Part shown: piece after piece, positions 16,565 through 22,832 of the stretch
How the letters are laid out: the number at the start of each line of letters is the position of its first letter
Position numbering within the stretch: position 1 is the first letter of the stretch
From: an uncultured Selenomonadales bacterium
Lineage (GTDB): Bacteria; Bacillota; Negativicutes; Selenomonadales; Selenomonadaceae
Assembly: GCA_937910665.1 (NCBI GenBank)
Contig: CALEPR010000020.1
Span: 1-24,200 of the forward strand
DNA: 24,200 bases
Direction of reading: 5' to 3'
Program-made: the position numbers and the translations under genes
Notes under the pieces: generated by a model
What the model was told of the DNA's origin: nothing
The model's database searches: none
Seen by the model: only the letters and a program-made list of their open reading frames with translations

Positions 16565-16596
16565 TTGAAAAACTTAGGAACAGGAAATTAAATTCA

Positions 16597-16645
16597 GGGG
16601 TTAGGGAAACTTTTTCTAGCCCCTTTTTACTAAAAAGACTGGGGG
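16597..16645 (+). terminator. fliD-fliS intergenic terminator with alternative hairpin
   Basis: GGGGTTAG (16597-16604) pairs with CTAGCCCC (16616-16623) with one G-U pair, followed by TTTTT: a good rho-independent terminator. The same CCCC-TTTTT stretch (16620-16628) can instead pair with AAAAAG (16632-16637) and GGGG (16641-16644), which is the fliS ribosome binding site. The two structures exclude each other. No promoter fits between this point and fliS. Confidence 0.6.
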
Positions 16646-16653
16646 AAAATTTT

Positions 16654-17064
16654 ATGCAGAATAGTGCGGCTGCGGAAGCATACAGACGCAATCAAGTTTT
16701 AAATGCGCCGCCTGAACAGTTGACTTTGATGCTTTACAACGGCTGTTTGAAATTTATCGACGAAGGCACTGCCGCTGTCAAAGAAAAAAAGTATGAGGAC
16801 GCAAATACTTTACTTCAAAAGGCGCAGAGAATTATTTCAGAATTTCGAATCACTTTGAATATGGATTATGAAATTTCACACCAACTTTTGCCGCTCTATA
16901 ATTATGCTTACGACAGGTTGGTTGCCGGAAATATTCGCTCCGATGTGGCTCAACTCGATGAAGCAAGAGAAATTATGTCTGAATTGCGTGACGCTTGGGT
17001 CGGTGCGATGAAAAAGGCGCGGCAAGAAAGTGGACGCGGAAGAGGTGGGCAAGGTTATGCCTGA
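16654..17064 (+). CDS. fliS: flagellin-specific chaperone FliS
   Basis: FliS binds the C-terminal D0 helix of flagellin in the cytosol and prevents premature polymerisation. The 136 residues show the family pattern: AAEAYRRNQVLNAPPEQLTL, then MLYNGCLKFIDEG near the start. A four-helix bundle is expected through about residue 125. The Gly/Arg-rich end (ESGRGRGGQGY) overlaps the next gene. The start follows GGGGGA. Its client here would be the protease-bearing flagellin at 2659. Confidence 0.94.
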   Translation: MQNSAAAEAYRRNQVLNAPPEQLTLMLYNGCLKFIDEGTAAVKEKKYEDANTLLQKAQRIISEFRITLNMDYEISHQLLPLYNYAYDRLVAGNIRSDVAQLDEAREIMSELRDAWVGAMKKARQESGRGRGGQGYA

Positions 17065-17437
17065 GGAAAAAAATTTTGCTGAAATGTCGGCTGATGAAGT
17101 CACGGCAGAGGCTAGAATTATTTGGCAAAAATATTTGTCGCTGACGCAGGAACTTCTGAAATTTATAAACAAGCAGGACATTGAAACTTTTCTTGAACTT
17201 GTTCCACAACGAGATCGACTTATCGATTTGGACAAGCAACTTCCTTCACGCGAATACAGAGAACTTTCGGAGTTTAAAGAAATTGCAGAACAGATTAAAC
17301 CGCTTGACAGGGAAATTATGTACAAGGCGCGTGCTTGGCTCAACAAGTCGCGCAGACAAAATAGTGCGGTTCGCTCATACGACTTGACAAACTCGATGCT
17401 TGGGACGCAGGGCGTATCTTTTAATAGAACTTACTAA
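17057..17437 (+). CDS. small FliT-like flagellar protein
   Basis: A 126-residue, mainly helical and charged protein overlapping the end of fliS by eight bases. Its position directly after fliS is where FliT (the FliD export chaperone) lies, and the central ELVPQRDRLIDLDKQL resembles the helix around the conserved R-x-x-L-I of FliT-type proteins. Overall similarity could not be tested. I chose the ATG at 17057 (GAGGTGG seven bases upstream) over the GTG at 17030, which lies deep inside fliS with no good ribosome binding site. The tail (from about SVFN-like GTQGVSFNRTY) is polar. Confidence 0.6.
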   Translation: MPEEKNFAEMSADEVTAEARIIWQKYLSLTQELLKFINKQDIETFLELVPQRDRLIDLDKQLPSREYRELSEFKEIAEQIKPLDREIMYKARAWLNKSRRQNSAVRSYDLTNSMLGTQGVSFNRTY

Positions 17438-17446
17438 AAAAAAATT

Positions 17447-17475
17447 AGGTCTGTAAGATGACCTTTTATTTTTTT
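17447..17475 (+). terminator. terminator of the flagellar block
   Basis: AGGTC (17447-17451) pairs with GACCT (17460-17464) around eight bases, flanked by A-rich and T-rich arms that can extend the stem, and followed by TTTTATTTTTTT. It lies ten bases after the FliT-like stop, in a convergent region facing yebC. Confidence 0.6.
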
Positions 17476-17664
17476 GACTTGAATTATAGGTTCGCTCGTC
17501 AACAAAAAACGAGATGAAAACTGACTGTTGCATAAATTCCATTCACAGAAAGTTTTCCGGCGATTACTCTGCCGAATAACTTTTCCTTGAGCAACTTTTT
17601 CTCTTGACTGTCGGGATCACTATTGCACTTTACAAGAAAAAATGACAAAGTTCAGCTGAAATTT
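17476..17664. other. convergent spacer between the flagellar block and yebC
   Basis: No gene is called here. On the minus strand a 48-codon stretch without a start ATG (about 17645-17503) has protein-like content around FGRVIAGKLSVNGIYATVSF, and could be a decayed gene end. No ribosome binding site precedes it. Confidence 0.3.
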
Positions 17665-18387
17665 TCAAAATTCATAATTTCCATAAACATTTTGAACGTC
17701 ATCATTTTCGTCCAGAGCGTCGAGAAGTTTTTGCATTTTTTCTGCGTCTGCGCCTGAAAGTTGAACTGTGGTGTCGGGAACTTGCGTAATTTCTGCCGAC
17801 GCAGTTTCAATTCCCTTTTCGCCCAAAACTTTTTCAATTGCGTCAAAATCTTCCGGCGCAGCCGTAATTTCAAAAACTTCGTCGTCCGAATCAAAATCTT
17901 CCGCACCTGCGTCCATAACAATTTCCATTAAAGTATCTTCGTCATCAAAAGTTTCTTTCTCGACAGTAAAGACAGCTTTTTTCTTGAACATCCAAGCGAC
18001 GCAACCATTTTCGCCGAGATTGCCGCCATATTTTGAAAAAATGTGTCGAACATCAGCCGCAGTCCTATTTCTGTTGTCCGTCAAAATGTCCAGAAGCAAC
18101 GCTGCGCCGCCCGGACCGTAACCTTCGTAACTGATTTCCTCATAATTTGAAGTGTCTGACGCACCTAAACCTTTTTGAATTGCGCGGTTGATATTGTCTT
18201 TGGTAACATTATTTGCTTTCGCCTTCGAGAGCGCAAGTTTCAGGCGCATATTTCCTGTCGGATCTGCACCGCCCATTTTCACCGCGATTGTAATTTCGCG
18301 ACTGATTTTTGTAGTCATTGCTCCGCGAATTGCATCGTTCGCGCCTTTCTTGCGTTTAATTGTTGCCCATTTTGAATGTCCTGACAT
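17665..18387 (-). CDS. yebC: YebC/PmpR-family regulator
   Basis: YebC-family proteins were annotated as transcriptional regulators; some members are now linked to translation of proline stretches. This 240-residue product has the family length and the conserved N-terminus MSGHSKWATIKRKKGANDA, then KISREITIAVKMGGADPTGN, ANNVTKDNINRAIQKGLG and EGYGPGGAALL. The acidic C-terminal domain follows. I chose the ATG at 18387, which GGGAGGAAAA precedes; the longer frame from 18402 would translate the ribosome binding site. A TATAAT (minus strand, 18413-18408) stands just upstream with no clear -35. Confidence 0.95.
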   Translation of the reverse strand: MSGHSKWATIKRKKGANDAIRGAMTTKISREITIAVKMGGADPTGNMRLKLALSKAKANNVTKDNINRAIQKGLGASDTSNYEEISYEGYGPGGAALLLDILTDNRNRTAADVRHIFSKYGGNLGENGCVAWMFKKKAVFTVEKETFDDEDTLMEIVMDAGAEDFDSDDEVFEITAAPEDFDAIEKVLGEKGIETASAEITQVPDTTVQLSGADAEKMQKLLDALDENDDVQNVYGNYEF

Positions 18388-18444
18388 AAATTTTCCTCCC
18401 AATCAAAATTATAGAAATTTTTCTGAAACCTAAAGTTCTAAAAA

Positions 18445-19152
18445 TTATTTTCCCATGTAACGATAAACTTCAACCCAGTTGCGACCTTGCGCTTGATAAG
18501 TATCAATTTCGCCGCCCTGATCTCCTGTGCGATATTCTCCGCCGCGAGGATTATTTACGCCGCGTGCCTCGACTGTTTGACCGTTGCCGATGTAAAATGC
18601 AATATGTCCGAGCGAACAGAGAATATCCCCGCGACGCAAATTATTTTTTATTTCATTCCAAGAATATTTTTTCCAGCCGCCGAGAACTTCCAAATCCATC
18701 CAAACTGTATCTGCGTCTCCGGTGTACTGTTCGCCGTTGTAGCGTACCCAAAATTCTTCATTATTATATTGCCACTGCTCAATAATTGGAAAGCCACCTT
18801 CCTCCAACGACCAATAGACCAGCGACGAACAATCAAAGTCGGGAGTCCAAACAGAATTTCTTTCTCTTTCGGGGAGTGCGCCTTCACGCGAACCTGTATA
18901 AGGATTGTTGGCTGTTGCATTTTCCGCGCCTTGAGAATAACCGTGAACAGGATTTTTGGCAATTTCCTCAGCAAATCGAACAGCTTTTTCAATGCTCGGA
19001 ATTTCTTCGACAGAATTTTCTGCGGCAAAAGTTTTTTTATAAATCAAATTTGAATTGTCGGCAGAATTTTTTTGATCTGCAAGATTTACTCCGAAAGCAA
19101 CGCCGCCGACAACAATCGACAACGCAAACAATTTAAAAATTTTTCCATTCAT
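18445..19152 (-). CDS. secreted NlpC/P60-like peptidoglycan hydrolase
   Basis: A 235-residue protein with an N-terminal signal or anchor segment (about 5-24, FKLFALSIVVGGVAFGV) and a papain-like amidase/endopeptidase domain. The catalytic Cys is C108 in PDFDCSSLVYWSL and the His is H183 in SLGHIAFYIGNG. The RRGDILC segment before it is also typical. The segment IEKAVRFAEEIAKNPVHGYS and the DCSS motif recall the phage-lysin-like NlpC/P60 and Amidase_5 groups. It should cleave peptide cross-links in the cell wall, outside the membrane. GGAAGG precedes the ATG. It is transcribed toward yebC with a 57-base gap and no terminator between. Confidence 0.82.
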   Translation of the reverse strand: MNGKIFKLFALSIVVGGVAFGVNLADQKNSADNSNLIYKKTFAAENSVEEIPSIEKAVRFAEEIAKNPVHGYSQGAENATANNPYTGSREGALPERERNSVWTPDFDCSSLVYWSLEEGGFPIIEQWQYNNEEFWVRYNGEQYTGDADTVWMDLEVLGGWKKYSWNEIKNNLRRGDILCSLGHIAFYIGNGQTVEARGVNNPRGGEYRTGDQGGEIDTYQAQGRNWVEVYRYMGK

Positions 19153-19214
19153 AAATTTCTACCTTCCTTAAAAAAAATTTTCTTGTTAATCATATCACAG
19201 ACTTTGAAAAATTT

Positions 19215-19664
19215 CTACCAACGCAATTTTCTTTGCCAAGCAACCAATTCTTTTTCACTCAGCGGCAAGTCAATCGACTGACCATTTTCATAATAATATT
19301 TAAATCTGATTTCCTTCGCCAAGAGAATATCTTTCAAACTTGATTTTGGAAAACTTACGAACAATTTATTTTCATTCAGCCAACGTTTATTTGTTTGTTT
19401 TGTCGCCGCAGGCATTTCCCAAGGTGCGCCGTCGGTAAAAAGTATCGCGCGTTTCAAAAGTTGCGCCTTGTCATATCTGTAGTCGTACAAACTTAAAACC
19501 GCGCCTTCAAGGTTGCCATCCTCGTCGCGGGAGGCTTGAAAGTCTAACTTTGCGTATTCGTCCAAAGTTGCGGCACTCCTGTGATCATAATGCCAAGTGT
19601 AACTCATACCAAAAATTCCGAACAGGATTAAAGCGATTCCCATTCCTAAAAAAATTTTTTGCAT
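19215..19664 (-). CDS. membrane-anchored protein of unknown function
   Basis: A 149-residue protein I do not recognise. An N-terminal hydrophobic segment (about 3-24, KIFLGMGIALILFGIFGMSY) suggests a single transmembrane anchor or signal peptide. The rest is a charged, soluble domain of about 120 residues with mixed alpha/beta character. It includes GNLEGAVLSLYDYRYDKAQL and ends SEKELVAWQRKLRW, consistent with an extracytoplasmic domain. The ATG at 19664 is chosen since GGAGG lies just upstream; the TTG at 19676 sits on that site. The NlpC-like gene follows 62 bases downstream on the same strand, possibly in one transcript. Confidence 0.6.
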   Translation of the reverse strand: MQKIFLGMGIALILFGIFGMSYTWHYDHRSAATLDEYAKLDFQASRDEDGNLEGAVLSLYDYRYDKAQLLKRAILFTDGAPWEMPAATKQTNKRWLNENKLFVSFPKSSLKDILLAKEIRFKYYYENGQSIDLPLSEKELVAWQRKLRW

Positions 19665-19744
19665 TGTGTCCTCCAAAAAAATTTTTTACCGATAAGTCAC
19701 GCAGCCAATAATTTTAAAGTCGCTGTCGATAAAAATTTTTCTCA

Positions 19745-19764
19745 GAACTTGTATTGACAAGTTC
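19745..19764. repeat. 8-bp perfect hairpin in divergent spacer
   Basis: GAACTTGT and ACAAGTTC pair exactly around ATTG. It lies 80 bases upstream of the minus-strand gene at 19664. It is not followed by a T run on either strand, and terminators are not expected between divergent genes. Confidence 0.55.
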
Positions 19765-19784
19765 CGGGGTAAAGGGCGACTGAA

Positions 19785-19846
19785 AATTAGGAGTTAGGAA
19801 TTGAAAATTTAATTCCTCATTACTAATTACTAATTCCTAATTATCA
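19785..19846. repeat. TTAGGAATT-type intergenic inverted repeat
   Basis: AATTAGGA near the left end and TCCTAATT near the right end are complementary, as are GGAATT and AATTCC nearer the centre. The interior repeats TTACTAATTACTAATTCC. Its right half resembles the element at 22800-22832. Confidence 0.5.
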
Positions 19847-19852
19847 AACCCC

Positions 19853-19878
19853 TGATAAGCTGTGATTACAGCTTATCA
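19853..19878. repeat. 11-bp perfect hairpin upstream of the DUF4931 gene
   Basis: TGATAAGCTGT and ACAGCTTATCA are exact complements around GATT. It lies about 55 bases upstream of the -35 box of the gene at 19994. An operator or RNA structure is more likely than a terminator, as no gene is read into it. Confidence 0.55.
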
Positions 19879-19931
19879 CATTTTGAAATTTTTTCTGCGT
19901 TGCAAGGTAAAATCCTTCAAACTTTTTTTAT

Positions 19932-19960
19932 TTGCTTAAATTGAAAGGCAAAGTTATAAT
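19932..19960 (+). promoter_or_regulatory. sigma-70-type promoter of the DUF4931-TPR pair
   Basis: TTGCTT (19932-19937), 17 bases, and a perfect TATAAT (19955-19960) lie 33 bases before the ATG at 19994. Confidence 0.6.
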
Positions 19961-19993
19961 AGAAAAAATTTTTACTGACTGAAGGAAATTTTT

Positions 19994-20779
19994 ATGAAAA
20001 TCAACCTGATAAAGTTCAATACCGACATAGGAAAGACAAAGCCGGAAAATATGTCTGACGCAAATAATTATTGTCCTTTCTGCGACGTGGAAAATTTGAC
20101 AAACATAATTGAAACTGACGGCGATATTATTTTTTTGAAAAATAAATATATCGTCATCGAAGGCTCGGATCAATTTGTCTTGATCGAGGGAAATAATTGC
20201 CACGCAGATATGCCGGATTACAGCCGCGAACATATGCATAAAGTTATCGCGATGGGGATTAAACATTGGCAGAAACTTTTAAATTCCGGCAAGTATGAGG
20301 AAGTTTTATTTTTCAAAAATTTCGGTCCGATGTCCGGCGGCACAATTCGACACGCACACATGCAGATTGTCGGCTTTCCAAAATTAAATTCCGAACTGCT
20401 TTTCCAAGTCGAGGAACTGCAGGGAATTTTTATTGCGGAGGAAAACGGAGTTGAATTAAATATTTCAAACTTTCCCAGAGTCGGTTTCGGGGAACTGAAT
20501 GTTATTTTTCAGCGCGGAGGAAGTTTGGAAACTTTAGCTGACTTTCTGCAAATCGGAGTTCACTACTTGACGCACTACTTCAGAAAAAAATTGAGCAGTT
20601 ACAATATTTTTTTCTATCACCGCGATGAAAAAATTTTTGCAAAGATGATGCCGCGCTTTGCAACTTCGCCGTACTTTGTCGGTTACAATATTCATTTTCA
20701 GCCGCGAAATATTTATCAGATAGCGCAGGAAGTTCAGAAAATTTATTTCGGCGCAGATAAAAAAATTTCTTTCAAGTAA
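19994..20779 (+). CDS. DUF4931/GalT-like HIT-superfamily protein
   Basis: A 261-residue protein with the layout of galactose-1-phosphate uridylyltransferase relatives in the HIT superfamily. C27 and C30 (CPFC) are a zinc-binding pair. H120-A-H122-M-Q124 matches the HxHxQ motif, where by analogy with GalT H120 would bind zinc and H122 would be the nucleotide-accepting nucleophile. The phrase FKNFGPMSGGTIRHAHMQIV is the core of the DUF4931 group. The substrate is unknown; nucleotidyl transfer or hydrolysis is the family expectation. The ATG follows GAAGGAAA. The TPR gene begins 13 bases after the stop, so the two are probably co-transcribed. Confidence 0.75.
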   Translation: MKINLIKFNTDIGKTKPENMSDANNYCPFCDVENLTNIIETDGDIIFLKNKYIVIEGSDQFVLIEGNNCHADMPDYSREHMHKVIAMGIKHWQKLLNSGKYEEVLFFKNFGPMSGGTIRHAHMQIVGFPKLNSELLFQVEELQGIFIAEENGVELNISNFPRVGFGELNVIFQRGGSLETLADFLQIGVHYLTHYFRKKLSSYNIFFYHRDEKIFAKMMPRFATSPYFVGYNIHFQPRNIYQIAQEVQKIYFGADKKISFK

Positions 20780-20792
20780 TCGGAGGCGAACG

Positions 20793-21806
20793 ATGAACAA
20801 CACAAAATGGTTGCGCGGTTTGCTGATAACTTTGGTCGTTTGCGGAGGAATTTCTTCAACAATTTTGTCTGTTTGCAAGGGAATAGAAAATTTTCAAAAT
20901 CTCGGCGCATACGTCACAGAAAAAATTACCGGCAACTCGCAAGAAAAATCCACGCTCGCCGAACAAAATTCCGACTTGAAAACGCAGCTCGAAGAACAGA
21001 ATAAAAAAATTGACGCACTGAATAGACAACTCGAAGAAGTAAAAAATTCCCCGAAAGGATTTTCTATCACCGACGAAGATAAAATTACTTTGTCGAACAA
21101 AAAAGCTGAGGACGCTTTCAAACTTTTTCAGAACGGCAACAACGAAGGCGCGATAATTTTATACAATCAAGCAATAGATTTAAATCCTAACAACGCAGTT
21201 TCTTTTTTCTGGCGCGGTTGCGCTTATGAAAATTTGAAAGATTATCAAAGAGCACTGGAAGATTTTAATAAGTCAATCGATCTCGCTCCAACTTATGCGA
21301 TGGCTTACAATGAGCGCGGCTTAATTTATTTTTATTGGAAAAATGACGGCAAGGCATTTGAAGATTTTAACAAAGCAATTCAGTTGGATTCAAATTTGTC
21401 AATGGCTTATTGCAATCGCGGAAATGTCTATCTGAATTTGAAAAATTATAATTCCGCCATTGACGATTATTCAAAAGCAATTCAACTTGCACCGAATAAC
21501 GCTTTGAATTATTACAATCGCGGAAATGTTTACAGCGTACTGAAAAATTATAATCAAGCACTCGCCGACTACAACAAAGCAATTCAGTTGAACAGCAATT
21601 ATTATGCCGCTTATCATAATCGAGCGACAATTTATTACAATCTGAAAAATTATCAGGCGACTTTGCAAGATTTGAACAAGGCAATTCAATTAAATCCTAA
21701 CGACGGAATTGCTTATAAAAATCGCGGACTTTGTTATCAGGCGATGGGAAACAAAAAACTTTCACAAGCTGATTTGGAAAAAGCAAAGTCACTCGGAGTT
21801 CAGTAA
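20793..21806 (+). CDS. membrane-anchored coiled-coil TPR protein
   Basis: A 337-residue protein in three parts. Residues of about 8-28 (RGLLITLVVCGGISSTILSV) are a hydrophobic anchor. About 52-90 form a short coiled coil (TLAEQNSDLKTQLEEQNKKI and on). From about 105 to the end are roughly seven 34-residue TPR units with the A-Y-x-N-R-G and A-x-x-D-x-x-K-A-I-x-L signatures, very regular from the third on, which suggests recent repeat amplification. TPR arrays bind proteins, so a scaffold or assembly role is likely; the partner is unknown. GGAGGCGA precedes the ATG. It is paired with the DUF4931 gene upstream. Confidence 0.85.
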   Translation: MNNTKWLRGLLITLVVCGGISSTILSVCKGIENFQNLGAYVTEKITGNSQEKSTLAEQNSDLKTQLEEQNKKIDALNRQLEEVKNSPKGFSITDEDKITLSNKKAEDAFKLFQNGNNEGAIILYNQAIDLNPNNAVSFFWRGCAYENLKDYQRALEDFNKSIDLAPTYAMAYNERGLIYFYWKNDGKAFEDFNKAIQLDSNLSMAYCNRGNVYLNLKNYNSAIDDYSKAIQLAPNNALNYYNRGNVYSVLKNYNQALADYNKAIQLNSNYYAAYHNRATIYYNLKNYQATLQDLNKAIQLNPNDGIAYKNRGLCYQAMGNKKLSQADLEKAKSLGVQ

Positions 21807-21849
21807 AAAATTTTTTTCAGTCAATGTCGCGGAAGTTTTGAAAAATATC

Positions 21850-21877
21850 TTGCAAAAAATTTCTTGGTAAGTATAAT
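21850..21877 (+). promoter_or_regulatory. strong promoter with no gene downstream on its strand
   Basis: TTGCAA (21850-21855), 16 bases, TATAAT (21872-21877). The same boxes and spacing precede the EamA gene. No plus-strand gene follows, so it probably drives a noncoding RNA starting near 21884. Confidence 0.6.
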
Positions 21878-21883
21878 TAAAAG

Positions 21884-22015
21884 CGAAAGGCGTCTCGAAA
21901 ATATTTCAGAACGCCCTTTCGGTGGACGGCAAACGGTCGCCCCTCACAGAGGTCAAAACAAATTTTAATAAAAATCTGTAGTCGCCTTAGGTTGGTCGCT
22001 TAGGCGGCTACTTTA
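21884..22015 (+). ncRNA. candidate antisense RNA (type I antitoxin-like)
   Basis: The predicted transcript from the promoter at 21850 is structured and noncoding. CGAAAGG-CGT (21884-21893) pairs with ACG-CCTTTCG (21911-21921) with one bulged C and an inner GAAA/TTTC pairing. A second stem joins GTAGTCGCCT (21978-21987) to AGGCGGCTAC (22002-22011), followed by a weak TTTAGTT. The RNA is antisense to the 3' end of the peptide gene at 22000-22080 and to its terminator, as with RatA or SR4 against txpA or bsrG. The 3' end is uncertain and may lie further on. Confidence 0.45.
21965..22011 (-). terminator. terminator of the small hydrophobic peptide gene
   Basis: On the minus strand the 10-bp stem (22011-22002 with 21987-21978) overlaps the peptide stop codon and is followed, after AG, by ATTTTTATT. 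That makes it a better rho-independent terminator in this direction than on the plus strand. Confidence 0.5.
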
Positions 22016-22080
22016 GTTGTCAGCACAAGGATGGCTGTCGCGATTGTTACTACGCAGACAATAATTACAATCCAGCGCAT
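22000..22080 (-). CDS. 26-residue hydrophobic peptide, possible type I toxin
   Basis: A very small frame with start ATG at 22080 and TAA inside the downstream hairpin. The peptide begins MRWIVIIVCVVTIATA, continues ILVLTT and ends KVAA. It is one membrane-spanning segment with a positive N-terminus, typical in kind of type I toxins and other single-span micropeptides. GGGGTG (22092-22087) lies six bases before the ATG. It faces the plus-strand noncoding RNA, whose transcript would cover its 3' end. I do not know a named family for it. It could also be a regulatory micropeptide without toxicity, or chance. Confidence 0.5.
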   Translation of the reverse strand: MRWIVIIVCVVTIATAILVLTTKVAA

Positions 22081-22357
22081 GGCACACACCCCGATAATAG
22101 GTCACGGTCGTTTCATAAATTTTAGGCAAGAATAACATCAAGCAAAAGTTTGTCATTGAGAATGCAGGACAAAAGATTTTGTCTGATACTTCGCTTACTT
22201 TTAACTTTCGTCAAATATTTTTTATGCAAGGCAATAGCAAATTTGCGAAAAATATTTGTGGTTATATGGGCTTGTTCAGAATGAAAATCGCAGTCATCTG
22301 TGCCGTTTATTCAATTAACTACTTGACTTTTTATAATCGGTCTTGCGCTCGAAAATA
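22081..22357. other. spacer upstream of the small peptide gene
   Basis: No gene is called. It holds GACAAAA-GA-TTTTGTC (22168-22183), a 7-bp hairpin, and the 20-base word shared with 149-168. A plus-strand 44-codon frame (22224-22358) lacks a ribosome binding site. The promoter of the peptide gene should lie here on the minus strand; the best candidate (TTGCTT, 15 bases, TAAAAT) is weak. Confidence 0.35.
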
Positions 22358-22424
22358 GGGGCTGGAATTTAGGAACTGGGAACTAGATTTTTTCTATCCC
22401 CTGCTCACTATTTTCTACTCACTT
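22358..22424. repeat. degenerate intergenic repeat after the ABM gene
   Basis: It contains TTAGGAACTGG, TTTTTTCTATCCCCT and TCACTATTTTCTACTCAC. The first two resemble TTAGGAACAGG and TTTTTCTAGCCCCT in the fliD-fliS spacer (16574-16628). The last, on the other strand, resembles the GTGAGTAG words at 8256-8340. Confidence 0.4.
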
Positions 22425-22426
22425 CT

Positions 22427-22759
22427 TCAACTTCTGATAAATTTTTCGTCGGAATTTGGAACGCCGCCTTCGTCAGAAATATAACGCTCAACTTTCATAT
22501 GCAAATCATACTTGTTGCGGAGCGCGGAAATTTTTTCCATCATCGGCGAGGCATGGTGAACGTCGATAGCTTTTTGATCTTTCCAAACGTCGATCAACAA
22601 AACAGTTTCAGGATCATTTTTCGGAAAAAAATATTCATAGCGTTCGTTTCCGTCCTCCGCGCGAATTGCCGCCGCAGTTCCTGAACTTTCCATTTCCTCC
22701 GCAAATTTTTTTGCATTACCATCTTTTCCGCTGTAATAAATATTTACTGAAATAGCCAC
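22427..22759 (-). CDS. ABM-domain (YgiN-like) small protein
   Basis: A 110-residue protein with the ferredoxin-like layout of the antibiotic-biosynthesis-monooxygenase (ABM) superfamily. A first strand SVNIYYSGKD is followed by a helix (GNAKKFAEEMESSG). Then come YEYFFPKNDPETVLLIDVWK and the helix DVHHASPMMEKISALRNKYD, with the characteristic paired strand VLLIDVWKD before H-H-A-S-P. Relatives include quinol monooxygenases and heme-degrading enzymes, but many have no known activity. The start is GTG at 22759, with AAGGAG about nine bases upstream; no in-frame ATG is near. rarA lies upstream on the same strand, separated by a palindromic repeat. Confidence 0.75.
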   Translation of the reverse strand: MAISVNIYYSGKDGNAKKFAEEMESSGTAAAIRAEDGNERYEYFFPKNDPETVLLIDVWKDQKAIDVHHASPMMEKISALRNKYDLHMKVERYISDEGGVPNSDEKFIRS

Positions 22760-22787
22760 TGTAAATTTCTCCTTTCAGTCGAAATTT

Positions 22788-22832
22788 AGTTAGGAAATAT
22801 TTCCTAACTCCTAATTCCTCATTCCTAATTAG
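22788..22832. repeat. 22-bp palindrome and TCCTAATT repeat between rarA and the ABM gene
   Basis: AGTTAGGAAAT (22788-22798) is directly followed by its exact complement (22799-22809). Then CTCCTAATTCCTCATTCC and CTAATTAG follow, shared in part with 19785-19846. There is no T run after it in the direction of transcription, so it is unlikely to be a simple terminator. Confidence 0.55.

Noticed and set aside
17503..17645. Minus-strand open stretch with protein-like sequence after yebC
   Set aside because: It has no ATG and no ribosome site and is only 48 codons long; kept as a note in the spacer entry.
22022..22140. Plus-strand small frame opposite the hydrophobic peptide
   Set aside because: It has no properly spaced ribosome site and a mixed composition; the minus-strand reading has both a ribosome site and a coherent membrane span.
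22224..22358. Plus-strand 44-codon ORF
   Set aside because: No ribosome binding site, unremarkable composition, and it runs into a degenerate repeat.
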